A stretch of 64,000 nt of DNA from Acanthosepion lycidas (GCA_963932145.1 OZ010581.1:85171968-85235967); one strand, 5' to 3'. Shown: positions 43,060 through 54,756, numbered from the stretch's first letter. Notes: generated by a model from the letters alone, not told the origin. Translations and numbers: made by a program.

Positions 43060-44956
43060 TGACCAAATGAAACTCAAGGATAGCCCCTTTCACACGAACC
43101 AAGCTCGCTGCTTTCACTCACTTTTCAATGAAATCTGTTGACACCAAACCCTTACTATCAGTTCTTCACCTTCAACTGATGTTGAAAGAATCCGAGATGA
43201 GAATAATGCTTGTATCGCAAGATTCTCTCCATTCTCGTTGTCCAGGTCACCATTCTTGCCATGGCTAGCAGCGTTAGAAACACCATTCGTTTCACCCCAG
43301 AATATGGGGTGATCCTTTGTCACAGGTGTGAGATCAATGGACACAAGCTGATCGGGAGCAATATGAGCCATCAACTTGCTGACATAGTCTCAGAAATGCC
43401 ACACCTAAGGACAATGGTAGAAGGTGTGCAATAATGTTTCCGCTAAACCAAGGCCACACCGGTGACAGTCGGACAAATCCACCCTGCCTCATCTGAAGGA
43501 CATGTCATTGTAAAATAGCACTTTCCAATCAATAATCAGGTAAGTGAAAACTCTGAGGTAATTCGCCGCTGGCACCCAAGAAGAGTGCAATTCAGGCAGC
43601 AACAAGCTGATCCACTCACAGAGAGGATCCTTTGCAATCCCCTCCACTAATTCATGATACAAGACCTTTCAAAGCTGTGAAAGGTCACTGGAATGAAGAA
43701 AGACTTTCAAGGCTGCTCGACACTTGTTGAAGAACATAAACAGTTTCCCAGACGGTGCTTAGCCCAGGAAATAGAAGGAGTGATAGTAAGGCTAGGGAAG
43801 GCTAACACTCCGCACCAAAATTGAATCCTCTGTCAAAACGCGGCGAAAAGGAAAGGAAAGCCAACCTTGAGGCATGTCGATGACTCGGATGCTGGACACA
43901 GGCTCTTTTACGGACTTTCTGCACAAGAGGGTGGACAACAAGTGCTCGATCACCTTCCTACAGTCCTTGCAAAGCGGAAGTACAGCCAAGCGGTAAAGGA
44001 TGAGAGGAAAGACGTAAGTGCCACGTGCCTCAGCCATGCCCTTCAAGGACAACTTCTTTTTTCTCCTGCTGGAGGTCGGGTTCAAACCACACTCCAAGAA
44101 TGCGAACAGGACTGTCCGTCCAACCAAATAGTCCTGGAAATCGACCTTCGTCCAGGCACCTAACCACCAGCCGGAAGACTTGTTGCAATTAATTTCCCCC
44201 CACCTCTGTGACCTTTTGTACCATTTAAGCACCTTCTGTACCATCTCAATGTCGTGGTGGCATGACATGAAAGTAAATATGTCATTGGCGTACACGGAAA
44301 CTCTGGCTTGAGCCCCACCAGGGACAGCGATTCCACCTAGTGCCGGATTGCACGGCGTGTCCTTTAGCCTGCAAAGGAGAGACTTCAATGCCAAAGCATA
44401 AAGTAGCAGTGACAGTGACCAACCCTGACGAACCAATCGAGACAGTGCAAAAGCGCATGACCGCTTTCTGTTCATCTGTACCACACCATTGGGGGAGCAT
44501 GGGTTAGGATCGTGCGGAGCAGATGCAGGTTATTCTGAATTGTTCGTTCCTTCACAGCACAAGTCTACGCAGGTCCAAACAGAATCTTGGCAACTGACTG
44601 CAAACACTCCGTTAGGATCTTGGCCAAAATCTGTGTTTAGCAGTTATGGGCCTGTAATCATCTAATTTCCGCCACCATCCTTGCCCTTTTTCAACAGCAT
44701 GATCACACTCCTTTCGATTTGATTGGGGATGGACCCCTGGCAGAACCAGTTGTTGAACACGACAGCCAAAATCGGCACAAAGATGTGCGACAGCCTCAAG
44801 TACAATTCATAGAGTAAACTGTCAAGTCTCAGAGACTTGCCACTGCTAACCTTTTTAGACTTAGCCCTCCGTGATCTCTGCCTCACAGCTAGCCACTTCA
44901 GTCGGTGAAAGCTAAGGAAAGTCAGCCAAATAGTTGTGAAACTCTTCATCACAGAG
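43060..44956 (-). pseudogene. LINE copy 5 ORF2: reverse transcriptase and C-terminus
   Basis: 44952-44662 encodes SSGKSLRLDSLLYELYLRLS and FNNWFCQGSIPNQIERSVIM, the RT entry. 44484-43792 encodes SRLVRQGWSLSLLLYALALK and then VSVYANDIFTFMSC, where the catalytic YADD has become YAND. Downstream near 43480-43420 is CHRCGLGLAETLLHTFYHC, the terminal knuckle. The 230-codon frame 44484-43792 is the longest surviving piece of RT in the window. The YAND change plus stops mean it cannot act. Confidence 0.7.
44920..44956. repeat. Target-site duplication, left copy
   Basis: AGTCAGCCAAATAGTTGTGA... to ...CACAGAG. It matches 45569-45605 except at three positions (TTGTG versus CTGCA region). Confidence 0.65.
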
Positions 44957-45568
44957 GGTATTTATTCTGAACAATATTGAATTGTGGCACAAGGCCAAGG
45001 GGGAAAGTGGGAGGGGAACGGTCTTCATTAGCTATCCTAGTCCTACTTCATCTGACTCATGACCTATTCAATCATAACAATTTACTCATTCACCACAAGA
45101 ACTTATCCATCACCTCTCAATCCTGCAGATACCACATATTCACAGGAGACATACAAAACACCCCATGACATAAAAATTTCAAAATTTCATGATTCATGAA
45201 ATGATAGGAGAGGGGAGATGAACCCAGAAACGAAGTCAATATGTAAAACAAAGATAAAACTAAAACAAAAGAAAGTTAGCAGGAACCATCCACTCCTTAA
45301 AATAAGAGAGGCTACTGTATTCTGCCGATCAACAGAATCAAGAAGCACACTCACTAATGGAATGGGAAGGATAAAAATAAATGGCAGAATGGAAAAAAAT
45401 CAAAGGCTGACTCTGTCAAGATGAAAAATGGGGGACAAAAACAAATTAGGGAGGTTGGGAATCTCAACAGCCATAACGAAAGAGAATGCTGGGAAATAGG
45501 CTGGGAACAACACTTATTCACATTAACTAGGAAAACATAATAGTGTCACATAAAACTGCCCTGTTGCA
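44957..45568 (-). mobile_element. LINE 3'-end insertion nested in copy 5
   Basis: A 612-bp 5'-truncated LINE: 3' tail and TTGTGCCAC... next to 44957, 3' UTR, and an end near the C-terminus of ORF2. It is flanked by two 37-bp copies of the ORF2 target (44920-44956 and 45569-45605) differing at three positions. Target-primed reverse transcription makes such duplications, although 37 bp is long. Confidence 0.7.
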
Positions 45569-45605
45569 AGTCAGCCAAATAGCTGCAAAACTCTTCATCA
45601 CAGAG
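45569..45605. repeat. Target-site duplication, right copy
   Basis: AGTCAGCCAAATAGCTGCAA... to ...CACAGAG, after which the RT-entry sequence of copy 5 continues. The equivalent site in copy 1 (near 11950) is single, as expected for an empty site. Confidence 0.65.
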
Positions 45606-46765
45606 ACTAGGCTCCTTGGCAAACCAGCACTTGAAATGCCTCACACATATCATCAGTCAACCTCAGAGTACGCTCCTCCTTGGTCTTGTCCTCAAGAATG
45701 TATTGATCGGAACCTTGATGGATCTCTTCCTTGTGCAGTTCTGCACCTATGTTCATGGCTTCGTTAGACATCTTCTTTACCCTATTTTTAACTACTTGAC
45801 CCTGGTAGAGCTTGCTAGCCGACCGCTCCAGAGCCTGCCTAGCTAAACCCCATTAGCCTCCACCCGGGACAGACTATTCTTGCGAACCTTCATCATTTTA
45901 GCCTAATTTAATGTGAGCTGCTGGCTATAATCGGTGGTGAAGTACCTAATTCTATCCTGTCCTGAAACCTTTCCCACCACCTATTCCCAATAACCACCCT
46001 AACTAGTTCCTGCTGCACTAGTCTAATTAACTTTTGCTGGAAGTCCCGCCTGTCCAGTAAAGATAGATTGAACTTCTAGTGTCCAGCCATTCTAGGCTTA
46101 GCATCTAAAGCTAGTCTGTGGTTCAAATAGCCTAACCACTGGAATCTAACCAGTGCAATCTAGTAAGTCTATATCAGCCCTTCTCACTAACATTCCATCC
46201 AGGTAGCTGGCCACTTATATGCTCACATCTACATCATCCACCCAGAGTGATCAACCCAGTATCTATCGACGAGACTAAACTTGTTGATCAGATCGACCAG
46301 ACTACGATCACCTGGTGCCTTTCCACTAGCACCCCGTTCCCTGTTTATGTTGGGGTTGACAATGGCATTCCAGTCCCCCACTAAGTCTAACGACCCTAAC
46401 TGACAGAAAAATGAGACACGCTCCCAATGATCATTGGGCGCATAAACCGTGACCCGAAATTAACTCTTGTTCACAGCAATATGGGCTATGACCAACCAAC
46501 CACCCACCAGCATCGACATGGACAAGGTTCACCCTCACATCGAGAGGACGTTTAACCAGCAAGGCAACACTTCTGGCCAGTTGGTCCCCGTATGCTGAAT
46601 AGACGACATAGTCGCTAGACAATACATGAGCATCAACCTCGCAAATAAAGTGTATTTCCTAGATCGCAACCACATCAACGTCGGAGATTATGAAGCAGGC
46701 GGGCAGATTTACTCCAAATCCCTCAAGCCCCACATATTGAAACTAGCTATCTTGAGAAACAAGTT
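45569..46765 (-). pseudogene. LINE copy 5 ORF2: endonuclease and RT entry
   Basis: A KIASFN-like start lies near 46765. VVYSAYGDQLARSVALLVKR follows in the frame 46622-46431, matching copy 4 (VVYSAYGDPLARGVSLLVK). The rest of the endonuclease is broken by stops down to about 45.9 kb, and the linker before RT is at 45.85-45.6 kb. It joins the RT at the nested insertion. Confidence 0.6.
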
Positions 46766-46899
46766 TGGTTCCTCTATTCACAGACTGGATGGAAATCTGC
46801 ACACACAAGAACCCCAATGCATTGTCCTAGGCTCTCCTGTTCTCATCTCTGTTGTTATGCAACCATCCAGGACAATGTTGCCGACGTCCATGGGATATG

Positions 46900-47500
46900 T
46901 TAGCTTTAGAGCCCTGTATTATGTGGGATGGAGAATAACTGGGAACCTCCCAGCGCAAAACTTTTGCAATTTTTTTAAATCAGGTTGTCCCACCTCCTCC
47001 ATTCTCATGGCTGGAAAGGCTTCCTTCGCCGCCCAAAGGTGGACCCAAACATTTAAACCTCTCCCCATGTCCCTAATCCAAGTTATGACACCCGGAGCTT
47101 TGGGGAAGTTTCTCGCGTCCTCTACTAACTCCACATCAACCGGTCATTCTAAAAAGGAGTCTTAGTAGCGCTTTTTCCTGTGAGTTAAGGCACCACTCCA
47201 GAGACTGCCTATTTGGCATATTTTGCTGGCACTCCTACTCCAGTTGAGGCTTCTTCTGCCAGTCATTTTACTACTGCTGATAATGATCGCATTTCTGCTC
47301 CTGCGGTGGCTTTTTTGATTTCTTGGCCTCCTCATTTGGGGCATCCTGCTGGTGGGGAGGGGATGCAAGTTGATGAAATTTTTCCTGGTAACAGTTACCA
47401 TAATTTCAACGTCATCAGTGGCTATCCCGGCCTTACTTTTGATGGGTGAACAGCCGGAAACCTCTCCAAATTTGGCTCTCGTAAGGGTTGTCTTTCTTCA
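46900..47500 (-). pseudogene. LINE copy 5 ORF1, internally deleted
   Basis: 47134-46919 encodes FPKAPGVITWIRDMGRGLNV and AKEAFP, the conserved ORF1 tail. 47401-47162 starts MVTVTRKNF, the RRM-like segment also seen as VTLTR in the other copies. It then passes directly into a Ser/Arg-rich stretch, so the knuckle region is missing. Confidence 0.5.
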
Positions 47501-47639
47501 GGTTTTGCGATTTTATATTGTTTCCAAAGAGATTTTAACTCTGACCTAAATTGTTTAATTTTTATTTCCCTCATTTCCTTGCTAATAACGTATCAATTGC
47601 CCCTTTGTAGTAATATACTGTACTAGTCATGCTTGTTTG

Positions 47640-49080
47640 TTTTTTCCTCGTGAACATTTGTTTGTCATTTAACTGTGGAGAGAAACCCCTCACTATGGCG
47701 GAGGTGCCCCAGGAAAAAGAGCCATTGGCCACTCAGCCATCAATATTAGCATGGACCGATGAAAGCCCCAGATTACTACAAGGGCCTAAGAGATGAATAC
47801 AGTGCATTCATCTTTAGCCATGAACTTTTTCCCATGCTTTAGGTTATGGAAGCAGTGGCAGCAAGGACTATCTCCCTGTTGACAGCCAACATCAAGTTGA
47901 GAAAATATATGGCTGTCAGTGTTGGCTCGGAGGTCTAATGCCATGTGGGACATCCTGATGGCAACTGAGGAGAGAGCAAAGTCATTGGCTGGGAGTATCC
48001 TCACCAGCAAGACGCTGAGATTCCGAACAGAATACATAAGCACCCAGATTACTCTACACAAGGTGCCCATATACATTACAGAGGAACATTTTGGGGCTTT
48101 CTTATCAGATTACGGTCCAGTGATGGAGTTGACCTCCATCAAAAGTAAGTTGGACATTGCCACCAGTGATTTTGAAGTCATGGTGACATTGACCCGACCC
48201 AAATTCAATTAAATCCCCATCGTAATCACCTGCGGCAGCCGAAACATCTTCATCATGGCGGAGGGTAACCGCCCTTACTGCTGGGCTTGTGGTGCCGCCG
48301 GGCACCTGGCAAAGTTGTGTCCCTCAGTGGTTCTGGCGAATAGACTGAGGTAGTGAGGAGGGGATCCAAAGTGGTAACTCTGTCTCCCCAGCAGGATGTT
48401 GCAGGAAATGGAATTGTTAAGCCTGCTTTGAAGCAGGCTAAGGAGCTACATCGGTCAAAGCCACAACAAGGACATCAGGCCAAGCCACAGCAGCAGTGAT
48501 AGCAAGAGCTGCAGTAGCGGCCACAACAACAACGTCCACAGCAAGGAGAGAAGCCCAAGCCACAGCATCAGCAGAAGCACAGACAGAAAAGCTGCAGCAG
48601 CAGAGTCAGGAGCTTGAGCTCTCCCTGCAGCAGCCTGATCAGCAATTGGGGGAGTTGCCATAACTTAACCTCTACATGGAAGTATAGGAGATGCTGCCAC
48701 TGAAAAGGGGAAGGGATGAAGACGATCTCAAATATGTCAAAAAGGCGAGGAGAGCTGGTCGGAGAAGGCCCTGGCAGCTGCCAAGTCCCAATCTGCCCCT
48801 ACTTCACCTGCAAGAACTGTTCCAGACACCTTACAAGTTAAGATGAGGAGCCTCCCTTCTAGGGCTCCATCTTCCCCTTCTCCCTACCTACCAGGGGTAA
48901 CTTTGAGGTTTGGGACCATCTGTCAAATTCCAAAGATGCTTTCCTCAAGCTCCGGATGGCTCAAATAGTCCCCAGAGCTCAAAAGGCTTGCACATTATTG
49001 TTCTGGGAGGGTTTTGCTCCACCCCTCCTTATATAGGGCACTTAAACTTACCTTTCCCAGAGACTTCAGCAGCATTGACT
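47640..49080 (+). mobile_element. L1/Tx1-like LINE, copy 6 (5' part)
   Basis: ORF1 starts MAEVPQEKEPLATQP at 47695. Further pieces are ARRSNAMWDILMATEERAKS at 47919, ITLHKVPIYITEEHFGAFLS near 48050 and VTLTRPKFN to 48212. The knuckle CWACGAAGHLAKLC lies near 48280 with all four ligands intact. A CAG/CAA-rich stretch (48450-48660) follows, and then the tail with LRFGTIC near 48905. ORF2 does not follow: another ORF1 begins at about 49.13 kb. Confidence 0.65.
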
Positions 49081-49128
49081 GAGAAGAACAAATTACTTTG
49101 TTTGCAACATGGACGCTTGTGTAGATCC

Positions 49129-51290
49129 AATGTCATGTGAGACATCCTGCTAGCAACAGAAGCGGCAGCAAACATGTTGATTGTTAACATCCTTATCACC
49201 AAGTCACTGAGGATTCAAACTAAGTATATGGGCACACAGGTGGCCCGGGGTGCCCAGGTACATCACCGAGGGCTTCTAGGGGTCTTCTTTTTGGAGTATG
49301 AACCTGTGGAAGAGGTATCCTCTGTCAAACATAAAGAAGGCATCACCACCAGCAACTTCAAACTCATGGTGATATTGATCTGGAAAAGATTCAACGAGGT
49401 CCTGAATGTGTTGACATATGGTGGTTGAAACATTTTTGTGGTGGTGGTGGTCCACCACCTCCACTGGTGGTCTTGCAGTGCTGTGGGCCATCTGGTGAAG
49501 TTGTGTCCTGGAAAGAATCCAGCATTGCAACAACAACCATCAACAGTGGAGCAACCAAAGAATCACCTCAGGATGTCCCAAGCAAAGGTTTTGTGAAACC
49601 AAACCAAAAGCAGCAACAAAATCAGTTGAAGCAGCAGCAACCTGAAGACAAGGACCAGGAGCTCCAGCAACATCAGCAGCCTGAACAGGAGGAGGTGGAG
49701 ATCTTTACATGGATTTGGAGGAAATGCCTCCACCTTGATCTGCCTCACTGAAAAGCGGGAAGGACAAAGAAGAGGAAAACAATGTCAAATAACCAAAAAG
49801 AAGAAGAAAACTGGTCAGGGTAGGGTAAAGAAGGCTTTGGTATTAGCCAAGACACAACCCACACCTACTTCACCAGCAAGAAACGAACAGAAGCATCTGG
49901 TAAGGCAAGGAGCCTCCTTTTTTCCCCTTCCAGGGGTCTGTCTTTTCCCTCTCCTCCTCCAACCTTACACAGGAAAAACAGAAGCGGGAAAAAACTGTGT
50001 TGTAGACAGACATTGAGAAGGACCTTTCCTCTCAGAGGAAGGCCCTCTTGAAACCATTGTTAAAATGTACTTCTGTGGATGGCAAGTCCATGGAAGATAT
50101 GTACAACTTTCTTAATGCACCCAGAGTGATCACCTTTATCAGGAATACTAGTGGGAGTCTTAAAGTGTGGGATCACTTGGCAGGGGCTAAAGATGCATAT
50201 CCAAAGATCCGGATGATTCAGATCAAATCTCCGGATTTAAAAAAGATGTTGCAATTGTGCTCAGGGAGGGTCCCGCTTCTCCTCCGCTCCTCTTTTATAT
50301 AGAGTACTAAAACTTACATTCCAGATAGATGTTGGTGGTATTGTTTCAGACAGTTGAATTACAAATGACATTGGAACTGGAAGTCTGGGACAATATGTTA
50401 GGGTCCAGACTCCCGCAGATTTCCGTCCAGTCTGCATCTAAGGACTTCCATTTTAAATCATGTCTATCAAACTAGCTAGTTCAAATGTGATGGGCTTGAG
50501 AGACTGCAGTAAGGCTGCCTGCTTGCTTTGTGATCTTGTCTTCAGTGTAGATGTAGGTTTGTTTGTAATGCTGATGCTCATGCATTATCTAGTGACTTTG
50601 TCATCTATTCAGCATGGGGCGAGGGTCGACCTTATCCATGTTGACATGGTGAGGTGATCATGGCTGATATTTCCATAAACAGTAATTTGTTTCAGGTTGT
50701 TGTGATTTATGTACCCCAATGATTAGATGGTGTGTGTTGCTTTTTCATCAGTTATGCCCTTTTGTTTTTATCCCAACTGGATCAGTCTTTTGTTTCCACA
50801 CTTTCATTTATTTTTTATTTTTATTTTCCTTCCTACTCCATTAGTGAATGTGCTTCTTGATTCTGTTGAATGGCAGAATACAGCAGCCACTCTTATTTTT
50901 GAGGAGTGGACAATCCCTACTACACATCTGGTTATGTTTTAGCTTGATTTTGTTATATTTTTAGTATGGTTTTGGGTTCAACCCCACTACCCACCTTATT
51001 TCAGGATTCATGAAATTTTTATATATTTTTGTAGAAAAAAAAACAAAAAACTGAGACATTGAACATTTTTTTTTTTTTTTACATAAAGAAATTTTACATC
51101 ATGGGGTTGTTTTGTAGGTTCCCTGTGAATATGTGGTATTGTGGAACTTGTAGTATTGAATGGTAATGGATGAGTTTTTATGGTGAATGAGTAAATTATA
51201 AGGAATGAATGGGTCATGATTAACAAGGTCTAAGTGATGACCAGCCTTACTCCACTTTCCCTTTGACCATGTGCCACAGTTATGTATTCA
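49129..51290 (+). mobile_element. L1/Tx1-like LINE, copy 7, internally deleted
   Basis: ORF1 middle and tail (49129-50302: LMVILIWKRFNEVLNV, a Gln-rich stretch at 49.6-49.7 kb, LKVWDHLAGAKDAYPK) are followed by the ORF2 start at 50460 (MSIKLASSNVMGLRDCSKAA). At about 50.75 kb the endonuclease passes straight into the 3' UTR, which matches 41.85-41.94 kb of copy 4. The whole RT is deleted. The 3' end keeps TTTGACCATGTGCCACAG near 51.27 kb but has lost the stem-loop. Confidence 0.65.
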
Positions 51291-52211
51291 AATCAAGGTG
51301 ATCCATAACTCAGGCCTGGCAACCATGCAACTGGGGTCCATGACTGGGAGTGGACATGTAGAGACCTAAATTAATATTAAATAACAATTTCAGAGAATAT
51401 TTTTAGCAAGGACCTTGTTAGTAATGTCTAGTAATTAGTTAATTAACAGCTATATATTAGAAAGTTGCTTACAATTAATGACTTATTTCCATAAATGCAA
51501 ATGTACAAAGAATAACAAAAATAACCTGCTTGACCATGAAATGACTAAATGCACAAAATGACTTTATTTACCATAAATTAGACATTTTAGATGATATCGC
51601 AAAAATAATGAGCTAATTTGTTTATGCTAATTTATTACAGAAAATATAATTGTATAATACAATCAGAAAGCAATTTCAGACTTTTAGAAAATCATGTATC
51701 AACAAAGTCTGAAAATGCTTTACAAAAAATATGAATTTCAGAGAAACAATAATTTCGATAATCTTTACAAAATTTGTGATTTCTGATAAATGTACAATTT
51801 GTTCCACAGAATATGAAGAAAATATTTATTTTGCTATGATACAATAATAGATATTACCAGTATATACTTTTAATAAATCAATTTACATTAACAAGAACAC
51901 AAAATTAATAAATAGGGCAAATTGGGGAGTTAACCAATTAATTATCTATAAAAAGAGGTGAAAATGAAAATAAAACATATCCAGTAAATATTTCTCTGAA
52001 TGAATAAGAATATTTACATATTTTTACTACTTCAAAAAATATGAATTTTTAATTCTGATTAAAAAGAATTGTATTTAAATTTTAAAGATAATTTCAAAAG
52101 TTTTAATTCTTGAGTTGTCTTAGGTGAATCAAACACTATAATTTTTGAAAAATATATTTGACAATATAAGCCTGTGCTCTCTTTTCATATCGAAATGATA
52201 CATATCAGAAA
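51291..52211. other. AT-rich stretch, no recognised gene
   Basis: Long A/T-rich sequence with frequent TTTACAAA-type words. Nothing coding or structured was identified. Confidence 0.45.
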
Positions 52212-54315
52212 CTAACAAAGAAAATAAAAACTACTAGTATTATTAAATGTTTCCTCTTCTGTGGGACAATCTTTCTTTTGTAGCATAGCCTGCAATATAC
52301 AAAAGTGATATTTTAATATCTTTAGGGATCCTAATTTCAATGTCTGGTAAGTTATTAAATGTTTGGAATTCCATTTCATTGAGCAAAAGTCCTCATTTTG
52401 AGCAATTATGGCCTGGATCAAAGTTGTATTCTTTGACATTAATATTTAAGTAGATTATTTTTTTTTTTTTTCAATATGAAATTTTTCAGTAACATTTTGA
52501 ACTGTTATCAAATATGTACCTTTGGAACTTTGACTTAATTTTCCAAATTCATTTTCTAAATAGTCTAATTCACCATGCATAACAAAATTAAACCCACTGT
52601 TTAGCAAATATCTGCAAACAGCAATTAAGACATTGCAGGTATGTTCAATGACTAAATTAGTATCTCTTGTTAATGATTTCATTCTTTTTACTTGCTTTCC
52701 TTCTATTCTTTTTGTCATTTTTCCAGAATTAGAAAGAAATGACTGATGTTCATCATCTAAATCTGATATCATCTTTTTCAGTGGATCTTTTTTCTTAGGG
52801 TCACCATATATTTCTTTGACAGAGACAATTTTTCAAAATTTTATGACATTTTCAATAAAATTAACTGTTTCTGTAGTATCCTCCCCATTTAATGTTTGTG
52901 TTTTAATGGTAGCTACAGTTTGATCACAAAATCTTTTAAATAATGGAAAACATTTTGTTGCTCAACAGGTTTTGGGTAAACTGCTACATTAGTTAATTTG
53001 TTATAAGCTGTCAAAACTAACTTTTTTCATATTCAAAAAGACCTTTTACAATTTCCCATTTTGCTCTCATCTTTTTGCTTTTAGAATAAAATAATTCAGA
53101 AGTAGGTTCAGTGATCCAATTATTCTGAATATTTTTAAAAAGGTGGACATAATCAAAAAGTGCAAACCATTTTTAGTTATTCAAACCTTATTAAAAAGTG
53201 TCAAATTTTTTGAAAGAAAAAGATTGATGGATCCTGTTGTTACACACAATTGCAATTACTTGACCATTTGTTTGATTGCATCAATAATGTAAAAAACTAT
53301 TTCATATAAAAAAATTGCATCTAATTTTGCAAACTGGAATCATTTTAAGTAAAATTTTTGGTCGTCCATTTAAACATTTTACCATGATGTCCAATGCTGT
53401 TTTTGGTAATCCCTCAGAATTTTCAGTCAAACTAAATAAATTTCTTCCATGATATTGTAGAGTAACTTATACACTTCAACTAAAAGGACACACTTTTTGA
53501 TATTTTAGAAATTTTACTAAAAAGTATCACGGAAAAAATTAAATTTATCTAATTTTGACACTTTTGATATCAAAGCTGATAATGTTCTCACACTGGGTAA
53601 CTTAAAATCATCCTATAATGACTGAGATGTAGCAAAATATTCAAATGCTCTGATAAGAATATCGAAATCATAATTTTTGTCCCAATCCTTTGTGGTGATA
53701 TAACATTAATTTGTTCTATTAAATTTTTTTCTTATCAATTTTTAAGTTACTAAGATTTTAAGTTGCTTCATTGATTTGTGATCAGTGCTGAAACATTGAT
53801 ATTCAACTTTTTGAAAGAGAAAAAATTGTTTATACATACCAGCATGGTAACATTTGAATCTCAAGTTTTCAAAAATTTTAAACCATTAGAATACCTCCAG
53901 TGAAAAAACAAAAAAAACAAAAAAACAGTAGATTGTATAAACAGCTGATTGTTTGATTTATAAGCAGACAAAAAATCCTGTTGATCAATATTGATACAAA
54001 TTTTCAAAAGTGAGGATTTTGTCCTTTTCTAGAAACTGTGCCAACTCATCATTTTGCATAGAAGCAGAAGTTTTATTTGTTGTTCTTGGTTTTGGTTGAG
54101 GACTGGGTTGATGGTAAATAATCAATTGGTGGTGGATTTCTGGGTCATAATTTTCCTCTAATAACTATTGTTTCATAATCAAATGGAAAATGGCTTTCAC
54201 AAACAAGTGTTTGGTTTGTCAAGGTTCTGTCTCGAGGCATAGCCTTTAACCATCGTTCTCACTCATTTTGGCCATCATAGTTATGACAACCTGTTACACA
54301 ACACTTTTTGACCAT
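52212..54315 (-). pseudogene. THAP-domain P-element-like transposase
   Basis: The ATG at 54315 begins a THAP zinc finger: CCVTGC at the start, W in ERWLKAMPRD, and TLVCESHFPFDY about 40 residues on, giving the C-x3-C...C-x2-H ligands. Two in-frame stops interrupt it. Farther down, LLVEVYK near 53498-53465 and GQVIAIVCNNRIHQS near 53262-53222 match the LLVDEVY and VxDNNRIN catalytic regions of P transposases, each apparently lacking its Asp. FALFDYVHLFKNIQNNW near 53171-53110 is the diagnostic LFDxxHLxKNIRNNW motif. The C-terminal frame 52772-52455 ends with GELDYLENEFGKLSQSSKGT, the conserved LE..FG..RQ..GG segment. Many stops and frameshifts; no introns are apparent. Confidence 0.75.
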
Positions 54316-54630
54316 TTTGAGAAAGGTTTAGGGGTACTGAAATTAAAAAAATATTAACTATTATTTTGTAAAAATTAGATGTTTTTTCTAAAAAGTGTAT
54401 GAAACTTATATTCTAAGGTCTGGAGGGTTTGTACTTAGGAATTTAAGTTTCAGAATTTGAAATTTAAAGTTTGTATGAAATTGGGAATCTTTTAGAAACT
54501 AACATGGATTAAGAAATGCCAGGACGAAGGAATTTGGGATTTAGACATGGGAATTTTAAAATTGTGAATAATTGTATTTAACAGGGAAGGGGTGTGAATC
54601 AATCACCTCTCTCCCATAAAAGATTACCTA
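54316..54630. other. 5' flank of the THAP/P-element relic
   Basis: No terminal inverted repeat of a P element could be recognised. Repetitive GGAATTT/TTAGAA words occur but show no clear structure. Confidence 0.35.
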
Positions 54631-54712
54631 AACAAAATTAACCAGTTTAATATTTTTACATTATATTTTTTTAAAAATTTATTATAAAAATATTAAACTG
54701 GTTAATTTTGTT
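54631..54712. repeat. Palindrome with ~28-bp perfect arms
   Basis: AACAAAATTAACCAGTTTAA plus TATTTTTA on the left arm, ~25 bases of A/T loop, then the exact reverse complement ending ...GTTAATTTTGTT. It could be a small foldback or an element end pair. Confidence 0.8.
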
Positions 54713-54756
54713 TTACATTTTTAACAACAATTCTAGTAAAAGTCATTTTTTAAATA

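Larger units (their letters stand above)
42421..47530 (-). mobile_element. L1/Tx1-like LINE, copy 5, split by a nested LINE fragment
   Basis: 3' end with stem-loop at 42430-42445 and CTTTGTGCCAC at 42446-42462. Then comes the 3' UTR to about 43.05 kb, and ORF2 from its C-terminus to the start of RT up to 44956. A 612-bp younger LINE fragment follows (44957-45568), then RT entry, endonuclease and ORF1 out to about 47.53 kb. It is convergent with copy 4, with only ~120 bases between the two 3' ends. Degenerate throughout. Confidence 0.65.

Noticed and set aside
49563..49748. Leu-rich minus-strand frame
   Set aside because: Antisense of the CAG/CAA-rich segment of LINE ORF1 copy 7.
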